Source: Clostridiales bacterium (GTDB taxonomy: Bacteria; Bacillota_A; Clostridia; Tissierellales; Sedimentibacteraceae). From it: a stretch of 5,300 nucleotides of DNA. Position numbers and translations under genes: made by a program. The notes below the pieces were generated by a model. The model saw only the letters and a program-made list of their open reading frames with translations, did no database searches and had not been told where the DNA came from. Location of the stretch: the NCBI GenBank assembly GCA_003514865.1, contig DOON01000291.1, forward strand, positions 180 through 5,479, written 5' to 3'. Shown in pieces: positions 1-5,300 of the stretch. Positions within the stretch are counted from its first letter, which is position 1; each line of letters begins with the position of its first letter.

Positions 1-635
1 CCTCCCAATGTCACATCCTGCATGTCATACCATTTTATTGCTTTGTGGAATTGCTCGGGCTTAAAATCAGGCCACATATCGTCGATGGTGTATATGTCTG
101 AATAGACTGATTGGACAGGGAGGAAACCGGACAGTCTTTTTCTGCCGCCCCATCTCAATATTAAATCAATTCTGGATATATCTCGTGAATGCAGATTGTC
201 CATTATATTATTTCTTCCTGATACACCGGAAACATTTGAAATATCCCAATCCCATCCGTAATTTACTAAAAAGTTGACCCTTGTACCGCCATGTCCTATT
301 GATGTCCTTTTTGTATATTTCAAGAGCTCCTTCGGAAACATTTTTGAATCGGTATTTCCGATTACAAGAAGCGATACATCTTCATTTGCAATTAAGTTCA
401 CCGCATCGACACAGGATTTCATAAATGCTTCAATTTGGATTTTCGGCCTTTTGCAGTTATCTGTTGTAAAACCGTAGTATGTAATTTCATCAATGCCATA
501 TTCCTGTGCCAGCTTCAATGCCTGTAGCCCCGGATTAAGTCCGTGTTCATATCCGTTTTGCTTTTGCATTCCCATAGTTTCTGCCCATCTTCTGTTGCCG
601 TCTGGTATAAGGCCTATATGTTTAGGTATTCTCAT
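1..635 (-). CDS. Divergent undecaprenyl diphosphate synthase-family cis-prenyltransferase (partial, 3' end off left edge)
   Basis: This is a member of the cis-prenyltransferase (UppS) family, whose enzymes extend an allylic diphosphate with isopentenyl diphosphate units in the cytoplasm; the classic product is the lipid carrier for cell-wall synthesis. The window holds 211 codons of a family that usually has about 230-260 residues. Visible family motifs are PDGNRRWA at residues 11-18, with the Mg-binding Asp at 12; TTDNCKRP at 57-64, matching SSENWxRP; NYGWDWDI at 125-132, matching NYGGRxxI; and RWGGRKRLSGF at 161-171, followed by QSVYSD (175-180) and WPDF (188-191). Several normally invariant residues differ: Gly to Arg at 15, Trp to Cys at 61, and RTSGE reads RWGGR at 161-165. 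The start ATG (635-633) has an AGGGG ribosome binding site at 646-642, 6 bases upstream. The family is clear. The substrate and product length are not, and it is probably a paralogue rather than the housekeeping enzyme. Confidence 0.85.
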   Translation of the reverse strand, partial: MRIPKHIGLIPDGNRRWAETMGMQKQNGYEHGLNPGLQALKLAQEYGIDEITYYGFTTDNCKRPKIQIEAFMKSCVDAVNLIANEDVSLLVIGNTDSKMFPKELLKYTKRTSIGHGGTRVNFLVNYGWDWDISNVSGVSGRNNIMDNLHSRDISRIDLILRWGGRKRLSGFLPVQSVYSDIYTIDDMWPDFKPEQFHKAIKWYDMQDVTLG

Positions 636-675
636 AAAAATCCCCTTTCTGCTCATTTAATGGTATTATTAGCAC

Positions 676-704
676 TTAATATAGAATTTATTCCACAGCT
701 GCAA
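676..704 (-). promoter_or_regulatory. Candidate sigma-A promoter for the prenyltransferase gene
   Basis: On the minus strand, TTGCAG (704-699) is followed after 17 bases by TATTAA (681-676), with an overlapping TATATT at 683-678. This would give a 5' leader of about 35 bases before the ATG at 635. The match to the TTGACA/TATAAT consensus is only moderate and the region is AT-rich, so chance matches are likely. Confidence 0.3.
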
Positions 705-708
705 TTGC

Positions 709-738
709 TTGATGTAACGAGATAATCAAATATATAAA
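709..738 (+). promoter_or_regulatory. Candidate promoter for the small ORF at 825
   Basis: TTGATG (709-714), an 18-base spacer and TATAAA (733-738) resemble a sigma-A promoter and would give a leader of about 80 bases. It lies back-to-back with the candidate promoter of the divergent prenyltransferase gene. Other AT-rich -10-like strings occur nearer the gene (around 785-800) without a good -35 box, so the true start is uncertain. Confidence 0.3.
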
Positions 739-824
739 TTTCAGACATATTTTTTCTGATTTAGTCATAATTTCCGGGGTATAGGTAATAATATGTATAT
801 ATAACATACATAAGGGGATAGTAA

Positions 825-1019
825 ATGAACGAATTTGAAAAAATTAAAAAGATGTACGATGACGGCTTCAGATGCATAAGGTATGATGATACCAAGGACG
901 GAGAAATGAACATTTATTTTAAGAATTTTGAAAATGAAAATTCTGAAGCGATGAGGGTTAAGGGATTTGAACAAAAAATGCAAATAAAAAATTTTATAAA
1001 GCAAAATTCCATGAGATAG
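825..1019 (+). CDS. Small hypothetical protein, 64 aa
   Basis: I do not recognise this protein. It is a highly charged, soluble-looking 64-residue product with many Lys, Glu and Asp, no membrane segment, no signal peptide and no Cys pair (one Cys, at 17). The middle (residues about 14-34) alternates charged and aromatic residues (FRCIRYDD, MNIYFKNF), which suggests a small beta hairpin, and the C-terminus is basic and probably helical. Three features support a real gene: an AAGGGG ribosome binding site at 812-817, 7 bases before the ATG; a rho-independent terminator starting 5 bases after the TAG stop; and no competing gene on the other strand. It stands alone between the divergent prenyltransferase gene and the thyA promoter, so context gives no function. 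It could be a small regulatory or DNA/RNA-binding protein, but nothing in the sequence proves that. Confidence 0.7.
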   Translation: MNEFEKIKKMYDDGFRCIRYDDTKDGEMNIYFKNFENENSEAMRVKGFEQKMQIKNFIKQNSMR

Positions 1020-1023
1020 CTAT

Positions 1024-1047
1024 AGGTGCGAATCGGCACCTTTTTTT
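1024..1047 (+). terminator. Rho-independent terminator of the small ORF
   Basis: AGGTGC (1024-1029) and GCACCT (1036-1041) form a 6-bp stem around a 6-base loop, followed by a run of T to 1047. It begins 5 bases after the stop codon at 1017-1019 and separates the small gene from the thyA promoter, which starts immediately downstream. Confidence 0.85.
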
Positions 1048-1048
1048 C

Positions 1049-1077
1049 TTGTATTGTTTCCTGTTCTAATATATAAT
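1049..1077 (+). promoter_or_regulatory. Sigma-A-type promoter of thyA-folA
   Basis: A perfect TATAAT -10 box (1072-1077) lies 17 bases after a weaker TTGTAT -35 box (1049-1054). It sits between the upstream terminator and the thyA ribosome binding site and predicts a short leader of about 20 bases. That leaves little room for an RNA regulatory element, so the operon is probably expressed constitutively. Confidence 0.6.
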
Positions 1078-1102
1078 TAAGTATAAAAAACAGGAGGCGC
1101 TC

Positions 1103-1933
1103 ATGAGTACAGCAGATAAAATTTTTATACAAACCTGCAAGGACATACTTACAAATGGTGTGTGGGATACTGATTATGATGTGAGACCAAGGTGGGAGGA
1201 CGGTACACCCGCTCACACAATAAAAAAATTCGGTATAGTAAACAGGTATAATTTACAGGAGAGTTTTCCTATTCTGACGCTTAGAAAAACAAACTTCACG
1301 GCTGCCGTTGACGAGTTGCTGTGGATATGGCAGAAAAAATCAAACAACGTAAACGATTTAAACAGCAGGATATGGGATTCCTGGGCAGATGAGACAGGCT
1401 CCATAGGAAAGGCTTACGGATATCAGCTTGGAATAAAGCACAAGTACAAGGAAGGCGAATTTGACCAGGTTGACAGGGTAATTTACGACCTTAAAAACAA
1501 TCCCGCAAGCAGAAGGATTTTGACAAACATATATAATTTTCAAGACCTTCATGCAATGCATCTGTATCCTTGTGCCTACAGCATGACCTTTAATGTTTCC
1601 GGCAACAAGCTCAATGCCATATTGAACCAGCGTTCTCAGGACGTGCTTGCGGCAAATAACTGGAATGTTGTGCAGTATTCAATACTTGTGCATATGATGG
1701 CTCAGGTTAGTGGACTCGTTCCGGGAGAATTGGTACATGTAATAGCAGATGCTCATATTTATGACAGGCATGTTCCGATTATAGAAGAGCTCATTGAGAT
1801 GAAAGAGCATGATGCCCCCATACTTGAAATAGATAAATCAATTGATGATTTTTATAATTTCAACGTAGACAGCTTTAAGCTTGTTGATTATGTACATAAT
1901 CCGTTTAAAGTAAAAGTACCTATTGCAGTGTAG
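1103..1933 (+). CDS. thyA: Thymidylate synthase (ThyA, Bacillus-type)
   Basis: This enzyme makes dTMP from dUMP using 5,10-methylene-tetrahydrofolate as both carbon donor and reductant, releasing dihydrofolate; it acts as a cytoplasmic dimer. The product is 276 residues, close to the roughly 279 of Bacillus subtilis ThyA and longer than the 264 of the E. coli enzyme. Visible family features are DGTPAHT near residues 33-39; ELLWIWQ at 71-77; the Arg pair 137-138 that binds phosphate across the dimer; catalytic Cys157 in YPCAYS; QRSQD at 176-180; Asn188, the dUMP base contact; and DAHIY at 216-220, matching the family GDxHxY. Ala after the catalytic Cys, where E. coli has His, resembles the Val found in B. 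subtilis ThyA. AGGAGG at 1092-1097 lies 5 bases before the ATG. folA follows after 13 bases and recycles the dihydrofolate product. Confidence 0.97.
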   Translation: MSTADKIFIQTCKDILTNGVWDTDYDVRPRWEDGTPAHTIKKFGIVNRYNLQESFPILTLRKTNFTAAVDELLWIWQKKSNNVNDLNSRIWDSWADETGSIGKAYGYQLGIKHKYKEGEFDQVDRVIYDLKNNPASRRILTNIYNFQDLHAMHLYPCAYSMTFNVSGNKLNAILNQRSQDVLAANNWNVVQYSILVHMMAQVSGLVPGELVHVIADAHIYDRHVPIIEELIEMKEHDAPILEIDKSIDDFYNFNVDSFKLVDYVHNPFKVKVPIAV

Positions 1934-1946
1934 ATAAGGAGTAGTT

Positions 1947-2444
1947 ATGAAGCTTATAGTTGCGGTTGCAAGAAATTGGGCCATAGGAAACAACGGAGGG
2001 CTGCTGTTTGATTTACCCGACGATATGGCATTTTTCAAAAATACCACTCTGAACAAGGTGGTTGTTATGGGAAAAAATACACTTTTATCCTTTCCGGGAG
2101 GTAAACCATTAAAAAACAGGACAAATCTAGTTCTTACAACAAACAAGGACTTTTCGGAAGAAGGCTGTATAATATGCCATTCATATGATGAGTTGTTTGA
2201 AGAATTGAAAAAATATAACAGCGAGGACGTATTTCTAGTAGGCGGAGGCAAAATATACAACGAACTCTACGAATATTGCAGTGAAGCCTATATAACGAAG
2301 GTAGATGCTATAGCGGAAGCGGATACATTCCTTCATAATTTTGACGGAGACAGTAACTGGTACTTGTCTTACGCATCAGAAGTCCATGAAAATAACGGAC
2401 TTAAATTTACATTCAATACATATAAAAATAATGCTGTAAAATAA
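1947..2444 (+). CDS. folA: Dihydrofolate reductase
   Basis: This enzyme reduces dihydrofolate to tetrahydrofolate with NADPH in the cytoplasm and is the target of trimethoprim-type antifolates. The 165-residue length is typical of bacterial DHFR. The order of motifs fits the family: an N-terminal strand MKLIVAVA; WAIGNNGGLL at residues 11-20 (the mobile loop); LPDDMAFFK at 23-31, with Asp26 aligning to catalytic Asp27 of E. coli; VVVMGKNT, the NADPH-binding segment; an Arg in KNRTN that aligns with E. coli Arg57, the folate glutamate contact; and FLVGGGKIY, with the conserved cofactor-binding glycines. The usual Trp of the PW(N/D)LP motif is Phe21, a common substitution. AAGGAG at 1936-1941 lies 5 bases before the ATG. 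It is co-transcribed with thyA, 13 bases upstream, and is followed directly by a terminator. Confidence 0.96.
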   Translation: MKLIVAVARNWAIGNNGGLLFDLPDDMAFFKNTTLNKVVVMGKNTLLSFPGGKPLKNRTNLVLTTNKDFSEEGCIICHSYDELFEELKKYNSEDVFLVGGGKIYNELYEYCSEAYITKVDAIAEADTFLHNFDGDSNWYLSYASEVHENNGLKFTFNTYKNNAVK

Positions 2445-2482
2445 AAATAAGAAGTCACCCTGCAGGGCGGCTTCTTATTTTT
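2443..2482. terminator. Bidirectional rho-independent terminator between folA and the convergent membrane-protein gene
   Basis: A 12-base arm (2443-2454, AAAAATAAGAAG) pairs perfectly with 2471-2482. An inner CCC/GGG stem with a TGCA loop extends it, interrupted by one A-C mismatch and one G-T wobble. The outer A/T arms supply a T run after the GC core on either strand, so it can end thyA-folA transcripts and those of the convergent gene, whose stop codon is at 2485-2487. It overlaps the last bases of the folA stop codon. Confidence 0.85.
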
Positions 2483-2484
2483 AA

Positions 2485-3999
2485 CTATTCGTTCAATTGT
2501 GATGGAGGATTTTCGTTTATAAGGAAGCTCAGGTCGGTATTCCCTCTAAAGGATTTATATGTTGTGTAATGCTGCTTCAATTTATCCGAGAAAAAATGTG
2601 CTCCATTTATAATTTTTTCATCAGTTCTTGCATATGGCAGGTGAAGAGGGCTGGAATTATGCATATAGTTGAAGATGGAAGCGGTCATATAAGATTCAAC
2701 CTCTCCGGGAAATTCATAACTGTAAAGCACATAGCCACCCTGATCCTTTGAGCCGAAGGGATAGCTCAGCGTACCTGAAATAGGCTTAATGTAATTTGAG
2801 CCAAACATTGTGTTTTGTAAAACCTCTTCAAATACAAGGCTTGGAAAATCCGCAGCATATGAATTGCCGTCCTTGCTGTAAAATAAACCGCTGCTGACAA
2901 CTTGCTTGTTCCTTGCCTCAAGCTCCCCAAAAATCATTATACCATCCTGCCATACAGGTCTACCGCCTCTCCATGCGAAGTATTGCATGATATAAATAAG
3001 AGTTTCAGGCATTTCAATATATATTGTAGTTACCTCCAAATTATTTCTGCCGGGCTCGTAAGTATAATTTATTGAGGTGTGATTTCCATATGTGTTGCGG
3101 TGTTCGATTTCTCTTGGGTCAAACATGAGAAGCTCACTGATTGCTTCAATATTTACAGCGTCGGTCAGTTTTTCAACATGCTCTTCACTTAAGTAATTAA
3201 GTGCCTCTGTCGGAAACCCCATATCAGCAAGTTTTTGCCTCGTCGGAATCATTTCCGGTAAATAAAATGCTTGTGGCTCCAGTCTTAAATGGTTGGAGAA
3301 AATACTGCAGATTATGACAAGCACAAATGCGGTCACAAAATATGCACGACCGAATGTTTCACTGTTGATTTTAACCGGTGCATTTGACAACACATAGCCC
3401 GTATCGTCCAATTCATCACCCATCCTGAACAATGACCGAATAATCAATATATAGAATATTGCCATAGGTATGAAGGATAACCAGCTTTGTGACAATGGTG
3501 ATAGCGCTATGAAAAATGCTGCAGCTGTCCATGCTGCTGAACGGTAAAAAGGTTTATAGTCCGGAACCTTGTTCACCTTTTTATATACTTCATTCAAGGC
3601 GGCCTGAGAAATCATAAACATAATTATTTGGAAAATAAACATTACAGTTCCTATAGGGATTGTAAAATAATCCAATGTGTACAATGGTGTTGAAATCCAT
3701 ACAAGGTTAGCTAAGTGTAAAATCAATCTGAATATTGAAAATATATATACGGTTTTAAAATACCTGTTTTCATTCCTTAAGCTGCGAAATCCGAGAAAAA
3801 TCAACGCTGTACCAATTGTAGGCAAAATATATTGAAGATATAAAAAGTTCAGATGCAGTGTTGTAAGAGAGAAGCCCCAGGCAATTGAGCCTATGGACTT
3901 GCTCCAGGGATTTGTTTTGAGAATTTCGTCTTCAGGAGGATCAAGGTTACTGAGGCTGTCAATCATATGAGCATCAAAATCAAGGTTGTTTTTATTCAT
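2485..3999 (-). CDS. Multi-pass membrane protein encoded with an ECF sigma factor; putative sensor or anti-sigma partner
   Basis: I cannot name a characterised family for this 504-residue protein. A hydrophilic N-terminus (residues 1-35, with PPEDEI at 21-26 and NPWSKS at 30-35) is followed by about seven hydrophobic segments, near 36-52, 54-72, 82-103, 111-133, 154-168, 172-191 and 219-236. Basic clusters (FRSLRNENRYFK, YKKVNK, RSLFR) place the N-terminus inside and the C-terminal domain of about 268 residues outside. That domain is rich in aromatic and polar residues, has a single-membrane-anchor look and lacks obvious catalytic motifs. The start ATG overlaps the sigma-factor stop codon (ATGA), and its AGGAGG lies inside the sigma gene, so the two are translationally coupled. 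By analogy with other ECF sigma operons, the role is probably to hold or sense for the sigma factor. No classical zinc-finger anti-sigma motif (HxxxCxxC) is present. Function is inferred from context only. Confidence 0.8.
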   Translation of the reverse strand: MNKNNLDFDAHMIDSLSNLDPPEDEILKTNPWSKSIGSIAWGFSLTTLHLNFLYLQYILPTIGTALIFLGFRSLRNENRYFKTVYIFSIFRLILHLANLVWISTPLYTLDYFTIPIGTVMFIFQIIMFMISQAALNEVYKKVNKVPDYKPFYRSAAWTAAAFFIALSPLSQSWLSFIPMAIFYILIIRSLFRMGDELDDTGYVLSNAPVKINSETFGRAYFVTAFVLVIICSIFSNHLRLEPQAFYLPEMIPTRQKLADMGFPTEALNYLSEEHVEKLTDAVNIEAISELLMFDPREIEHRNTYGNHTSINYTYEPGRNNLEVTTIYIEMPETLIYIMQYFAWRGGRPVWQDGIMIFGELEARNKQVVSSGLFYSKDGNSYAADFPSLVFEEVLQNTMFGSNYIKPISGTLSYPFGSKDQGGYVLYSYEFPGEVESYMTASIFNYMHNSSPLHLPYARTDEKIINGAHFFSDKLKQHYTTYKSFRGNTDLSFLINENPPSQLNE

Positions 4000-4538
4000 T
4001 GTACCCCTCCTAATTTAGTTTGAAGCTTTTTGCGTATACGATATAGTTTTCCCTCAACAGAACGCTCTGTTATGCCAAGCTCCGCGGCAATTTGGGCAGT
4101 CTGCTGAAGATAATAGTATTTACGGTAGAAAATATGCTGTTCATCAGACGAGAGGAAGGATAGGGCACGCTTCAGTTCTTCTGTCTGTTCACGCCGTAAA
4201 ACATCATCTTCAGGTGAAGAGTGCACGGCATTTTCTTCGTTCAGTTCTTCATGCCCTGTATTTTTTCTGAGATAATTTAAAGCTGTGTTTCGAGCTATGA
4301 CGGTGAGCCATGTAGAAAATTTACTCTTTTTCGAAGAATAGCTTTCTATTGAATTCCAAACCTTCATGCATATATCACTTATGCACTCTTCCACATCATT
4401 TTGATTTTCTAAAATTCCTGATACAACGTAGTGCATCAATCCCGAGTATTTCTCATGGAAAAGCTTTATACCTTCATCCTTCTGGGATTTAATCAATTCT
4501 ATAATTTTATCGGAATCATTTTTGTTGGAATCGCTCAT
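3996..4538 (-). CDS. ECF-type RNA polymerase sigma factor (sigma-70 family)
   Basis: This 180-residue protein has the two-domain plan of extracytoplasmic-function sigma factors, which direct RNA polymerase to a small set of promoters after an envelope or other signal. Region 2 spans about residues 24-92: the polymerase-binding helix is around DVEECISDICMKVW (48-61), and the -10-recognition part is FSTWLTVIARNTALNYLRK (74-92). An acidic linker (about 93-118) follows. Region 4 (about 121-176) ends in a helix-turn-helix, AQIAAELGITERSVEGKLYR (148-167), that would read the -35 element. There is no region 1.1 or region 3. The ATG at 4538 is preferred over a GTG two codons upstream because of ribosome-binding-site spacing. 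The stop codon overlaps the start of the membrane-protein gene, its likely regulator. Target promoters cannot be told from this window. Confidence 0.93.
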   Translation of the reverse strand: MSDSNKNDSDKIIELIKSQKDEGIKLFHEKYSGLMHYVVSGILENQNDVEECISDICMKVWNSIESYSSKKSKFSTWLTVIARNTALNYLRKNTGHEELNEENAVHSSPEDDVLRREQTEELKRALSFLSSDEQHIFYRKYYYLQQTAQIAAELGITERSVEGKLYRIRKKLQTKLGGVQ

Positions 4539-4545
4539 TGGCACA

Positions 4546-4552
4546 CCTCCTT
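4546..4552 (-). promoter_or_regulatory. Ribosome binding site that decides the sigma-factor start
   Basis: AAGGAGG (4552-4546 on the minus strand) lies 7 bases before the ATG at 4538-4536 but only 1 base before the in-frame GTG at 4544-4542. Translation from the GTG would be sterically unlikely, so the shorter 180-residue product is the better model. Confidence 0.85.
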
Positions 4553-4565
4553 AACCGTCTACTAT

Positions 4566-4594
4566 ATTATACACGTTAATCTGTAAAATCCCAC
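4566..4594 (-). promoter_or_regulatory. Candidate promoter upstream of the sigma-factor gene
   Basis: A perfect TATAAT (4571-4566 on the minus strand) sits 13 bases before the Shine-Dalgarno sequence. At 17-base spacing the -35 position reads GTGGGA (4594-4589), which does not match TTGACA. A clear ECF-style GGAAC/CGT pair is also not evident, so autoregulation is not supported by sequence alone. The -10 box may work with a weak -35 or an activator, or it may be a chance match in AT-rich DNA. Confidence 0.35.
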
Positions 4595-4750
4595 GGAATA
4601 TTTTATATTGCAGTGTAAGTAATTTTTTAATTAGTAAATATATATTAACAAGGCTGTAAAATAATTATATCTACAATGGTTACCGGAGACTAACTGCAAT
4701 GCAAAAGTTAAACTGCATCTCGTTGAACAAGGCATTAGTATAAACTAACA

Positions 4751-4771
4751 AAGCACGGCATTGCCGTGCTT
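4751..4771 (-). terminator. Probable terminator of the Dph6-like gene
   Basis: AAGCACGGC (4751-4759) and GCCGTGCTT (4763-4771) form a perfect 9-bp GC-rich stem with a 3-base loop. Read on the minus strand, it starts about 31 bases after the stop codon of the gene ending at 4803 and is followed by the T-rich TTTGTTAGTTT. The plus-strand flank is also T-rich (TTAACATTTTATTGTTTT), so it may work in both directions. The T tract is interrupted, which lowers certainty. Confidence 0.6.
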
Positions 4772-4802
4772 AACATTTTATTGTTTTCGTATCTTATTAT
4801 TT

Positions 4803-5300
4803 TTAAATTGAGTAGGACTGACTTATATCGGCAGCAATATGCGAGCCGAGATCAACAATTTGCTTTACTTCAACATTTACTGGATAGGTGAAAATAGGTC
4901 CGTCATATGCGAATGTGTGATATTCACCGTTTTCTCCGCAGGCGTCGGCTCCTGTTTTCTTAATGTTTTCTATTAACTCTGAAGTCAGAGTTTTTCCCAC
5001 AAAGGATTCGTCTAAAAATTTTTTTTGAACTATTTTAATCACTGCTTTAAATCCTAAGTTTATAAACTCCTTTGTTAGTGCTTCTCGTTCTTCCTGCCAC
5101 AGGGGCAGGGAGCATTTCAGCCCGGCAGCATCACATCGGGCATTATTCCATTCGGCATGTTCCTGAATATCGATGTCACCGAAGACGCAGGCTTCAGCTC
5201 CCATAGCCTTTGCTTTTCTCAGACTGTTTTCAAAGCTTTTAATATATTCATCCGGCCTGCATGTGCAGGTAATCAGCGGAATATTTAAACTTTCGGATCT
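4803..5300 (-). CDS. Dph6-related ATP pyrophosphatase-family protein (diphthine-ammonia ligase-like), partial, 5' end off right edge
   Basis: The reading frame is open from the right edge, giving the last 165 residues of a protein family that is usually about 220 residues. The sequence fits the Dph6/COG2102 family of adenine-nucleotide alpha-hydrolases: VFGDIDIQEHAEWN at residues 39-52 of the fragment, LPLW in the next segment, LDESFVG, and the family signature CGENGEYHTF at 121-130, followed by YDGPIF. The N-terminal SGGKDS-type PP-loop that binds ATP would lie outside the window. In archaea and eukaryotes Dph6 amidates diphthine on elongation factor 2. Bacteria lack diphthamide, so this copy must act on another substrate, which is not known from sequence. 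An internal ATG at 5204 is not a likely start, because homologous sequence continues upstream of it (NIPLITCTCRPDEY). A hairpin terminator follows the stop codon. Confidence 0.85.
   Translation of the reverse strand, partial: RSESLNIPLITCTCRPDEYIKSFENSLRKAKAMGAEACVFGDIDIQEHAEWNNARCDAAGLKCSLPLWQEEREALTKEFINLGFKAVIKIVQKKFLDESFVGKTLTSELIENIKKTGADACGENGEYHTFAYDGPIFTYPVNVEVKQIVDLGSHIAADISQSYSI

Noticed and set aside
543..725. 60-codon plus-strand ORF over the start of the prenyltransferase gene
   Set aside because: It is antisense to a recognised protein and has no ribosome binding site.
741..759. TCAGA/TCTGA inverted repeat with a 9-base loop upstream of the small gene, considered as an operator
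   Set aside because: The arms are only 5 bp in AT-rich DNA and there is no supporting copy elsewhere.
765..1216. Minus-strand ORFs of 79 and 100 codons overlapping the small plus-strand gene and the thyA start
   Set aside because: They lie opposite better-supported genes, cross the terminator and thyA promoter region, and have biased, cysteine- and leucine-rich translations typical of antisense frames.
1838..2260. 140-codon minus-strand ORF opposite thyA and folA
   Set aside because: It lies antisense to two clear enzyme genes and its translation resembles no family I recognise; it is an ORF shadow.
4542..4544. GTG as an alternative start of the sigma factor (182 residues)
   Set aside because: It lies only 1 base from the Shine-Dalgarno sequence; the ATG two codons on has ideal spacing.
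4699..4743. 14-codon plus-strand ORF in the gap before the hairpin, with GGAG 10 bases upstream, considered as a leader peptide
   Set aside because: The spacing is poor, no plus-strand gene follows that it could control, and an ORF this short occurs easily by chance.
1..5300. CRISPR arrays, insertion sequences, tRNA or rRNA genes and phage genes
   Set aside because: I found no regularly spaced repeats, transposase-like frames, terminal inverted repeats or tRNA-like cloverleaf sequences. Apart from the noted unknowns, the window looks like ordinary core chromosome.

Overview
This is an AT-rich bacterial chromosomal window with short intergenic gaps and strong AGGAGG-type ribosome binding sites. 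It carries a Bacillus-type thymidylate synthase next to dihydrofolate reductase, and an ECF sigma factor coupled to a multi-pass membrane protein. Together these suggest a low-GC Firmicute, most likely a Clostridia member. That assignment is inferred from gene style and composition, not from a marker gene.

Layout. (1) Positions 1-635, minus strand: the first 211 codons of a cis-prenyltransferase (undecaprenyl diphosphate synthase family), cut by the left edge and divergent at several active-site positions. (2) Positions 636-824: a divergent intergenic region with weak candidate promoters on both strands. (3) Positions 825-1047, plus strand: a 64-codon gene of unknown function with a good ribosome binding site and its own intrinsic terminator. 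(4) Positions 1049-2482, plus strand: a promoter, then thyA and folA in a tight operon that ends at a hairpin which probably terminates transcription from both sides. (5) Positions 4538 down to 2485, minus strand: an ECF-type sigma factor followed, with an ATGA overlap, by a 504-residue protein with about seven membrane segments and a large C-terminal domain predicted outside the cell. (6) Positions 4553-4802: non-coding DNA with a candidate sigma promoter and a strong GC-rich hairpin. (7) Positions 5300 down to 4803, minus strand: the C-terminal 165 residues of a Dph6-related ATP pyrophosphatase-family protein, cut by the right edge.

How the genes work together. ThyA converts dUMP to dTMP and oxidises methylene-tetrahydrofolate to dihydrofolate, which FolA reduces back to tetrahydrofolate, so the pair forms a closed metabolic cycle. 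The sigma factor and membrane protein look like a signal-transduction unit: the membrane protein is the obvious candidate for a sensor or anti-sigma factor, although it does not look like any anti-sigma domain I can name. The prenyltransferase paralogue, the small protein and the Dph6-like protein have no clear link to the rest. The least understood parts are the membrane partner of the sigma factor, the atypical prenyltransferase, and the presence of a Dph6-type protein in a bacterium.
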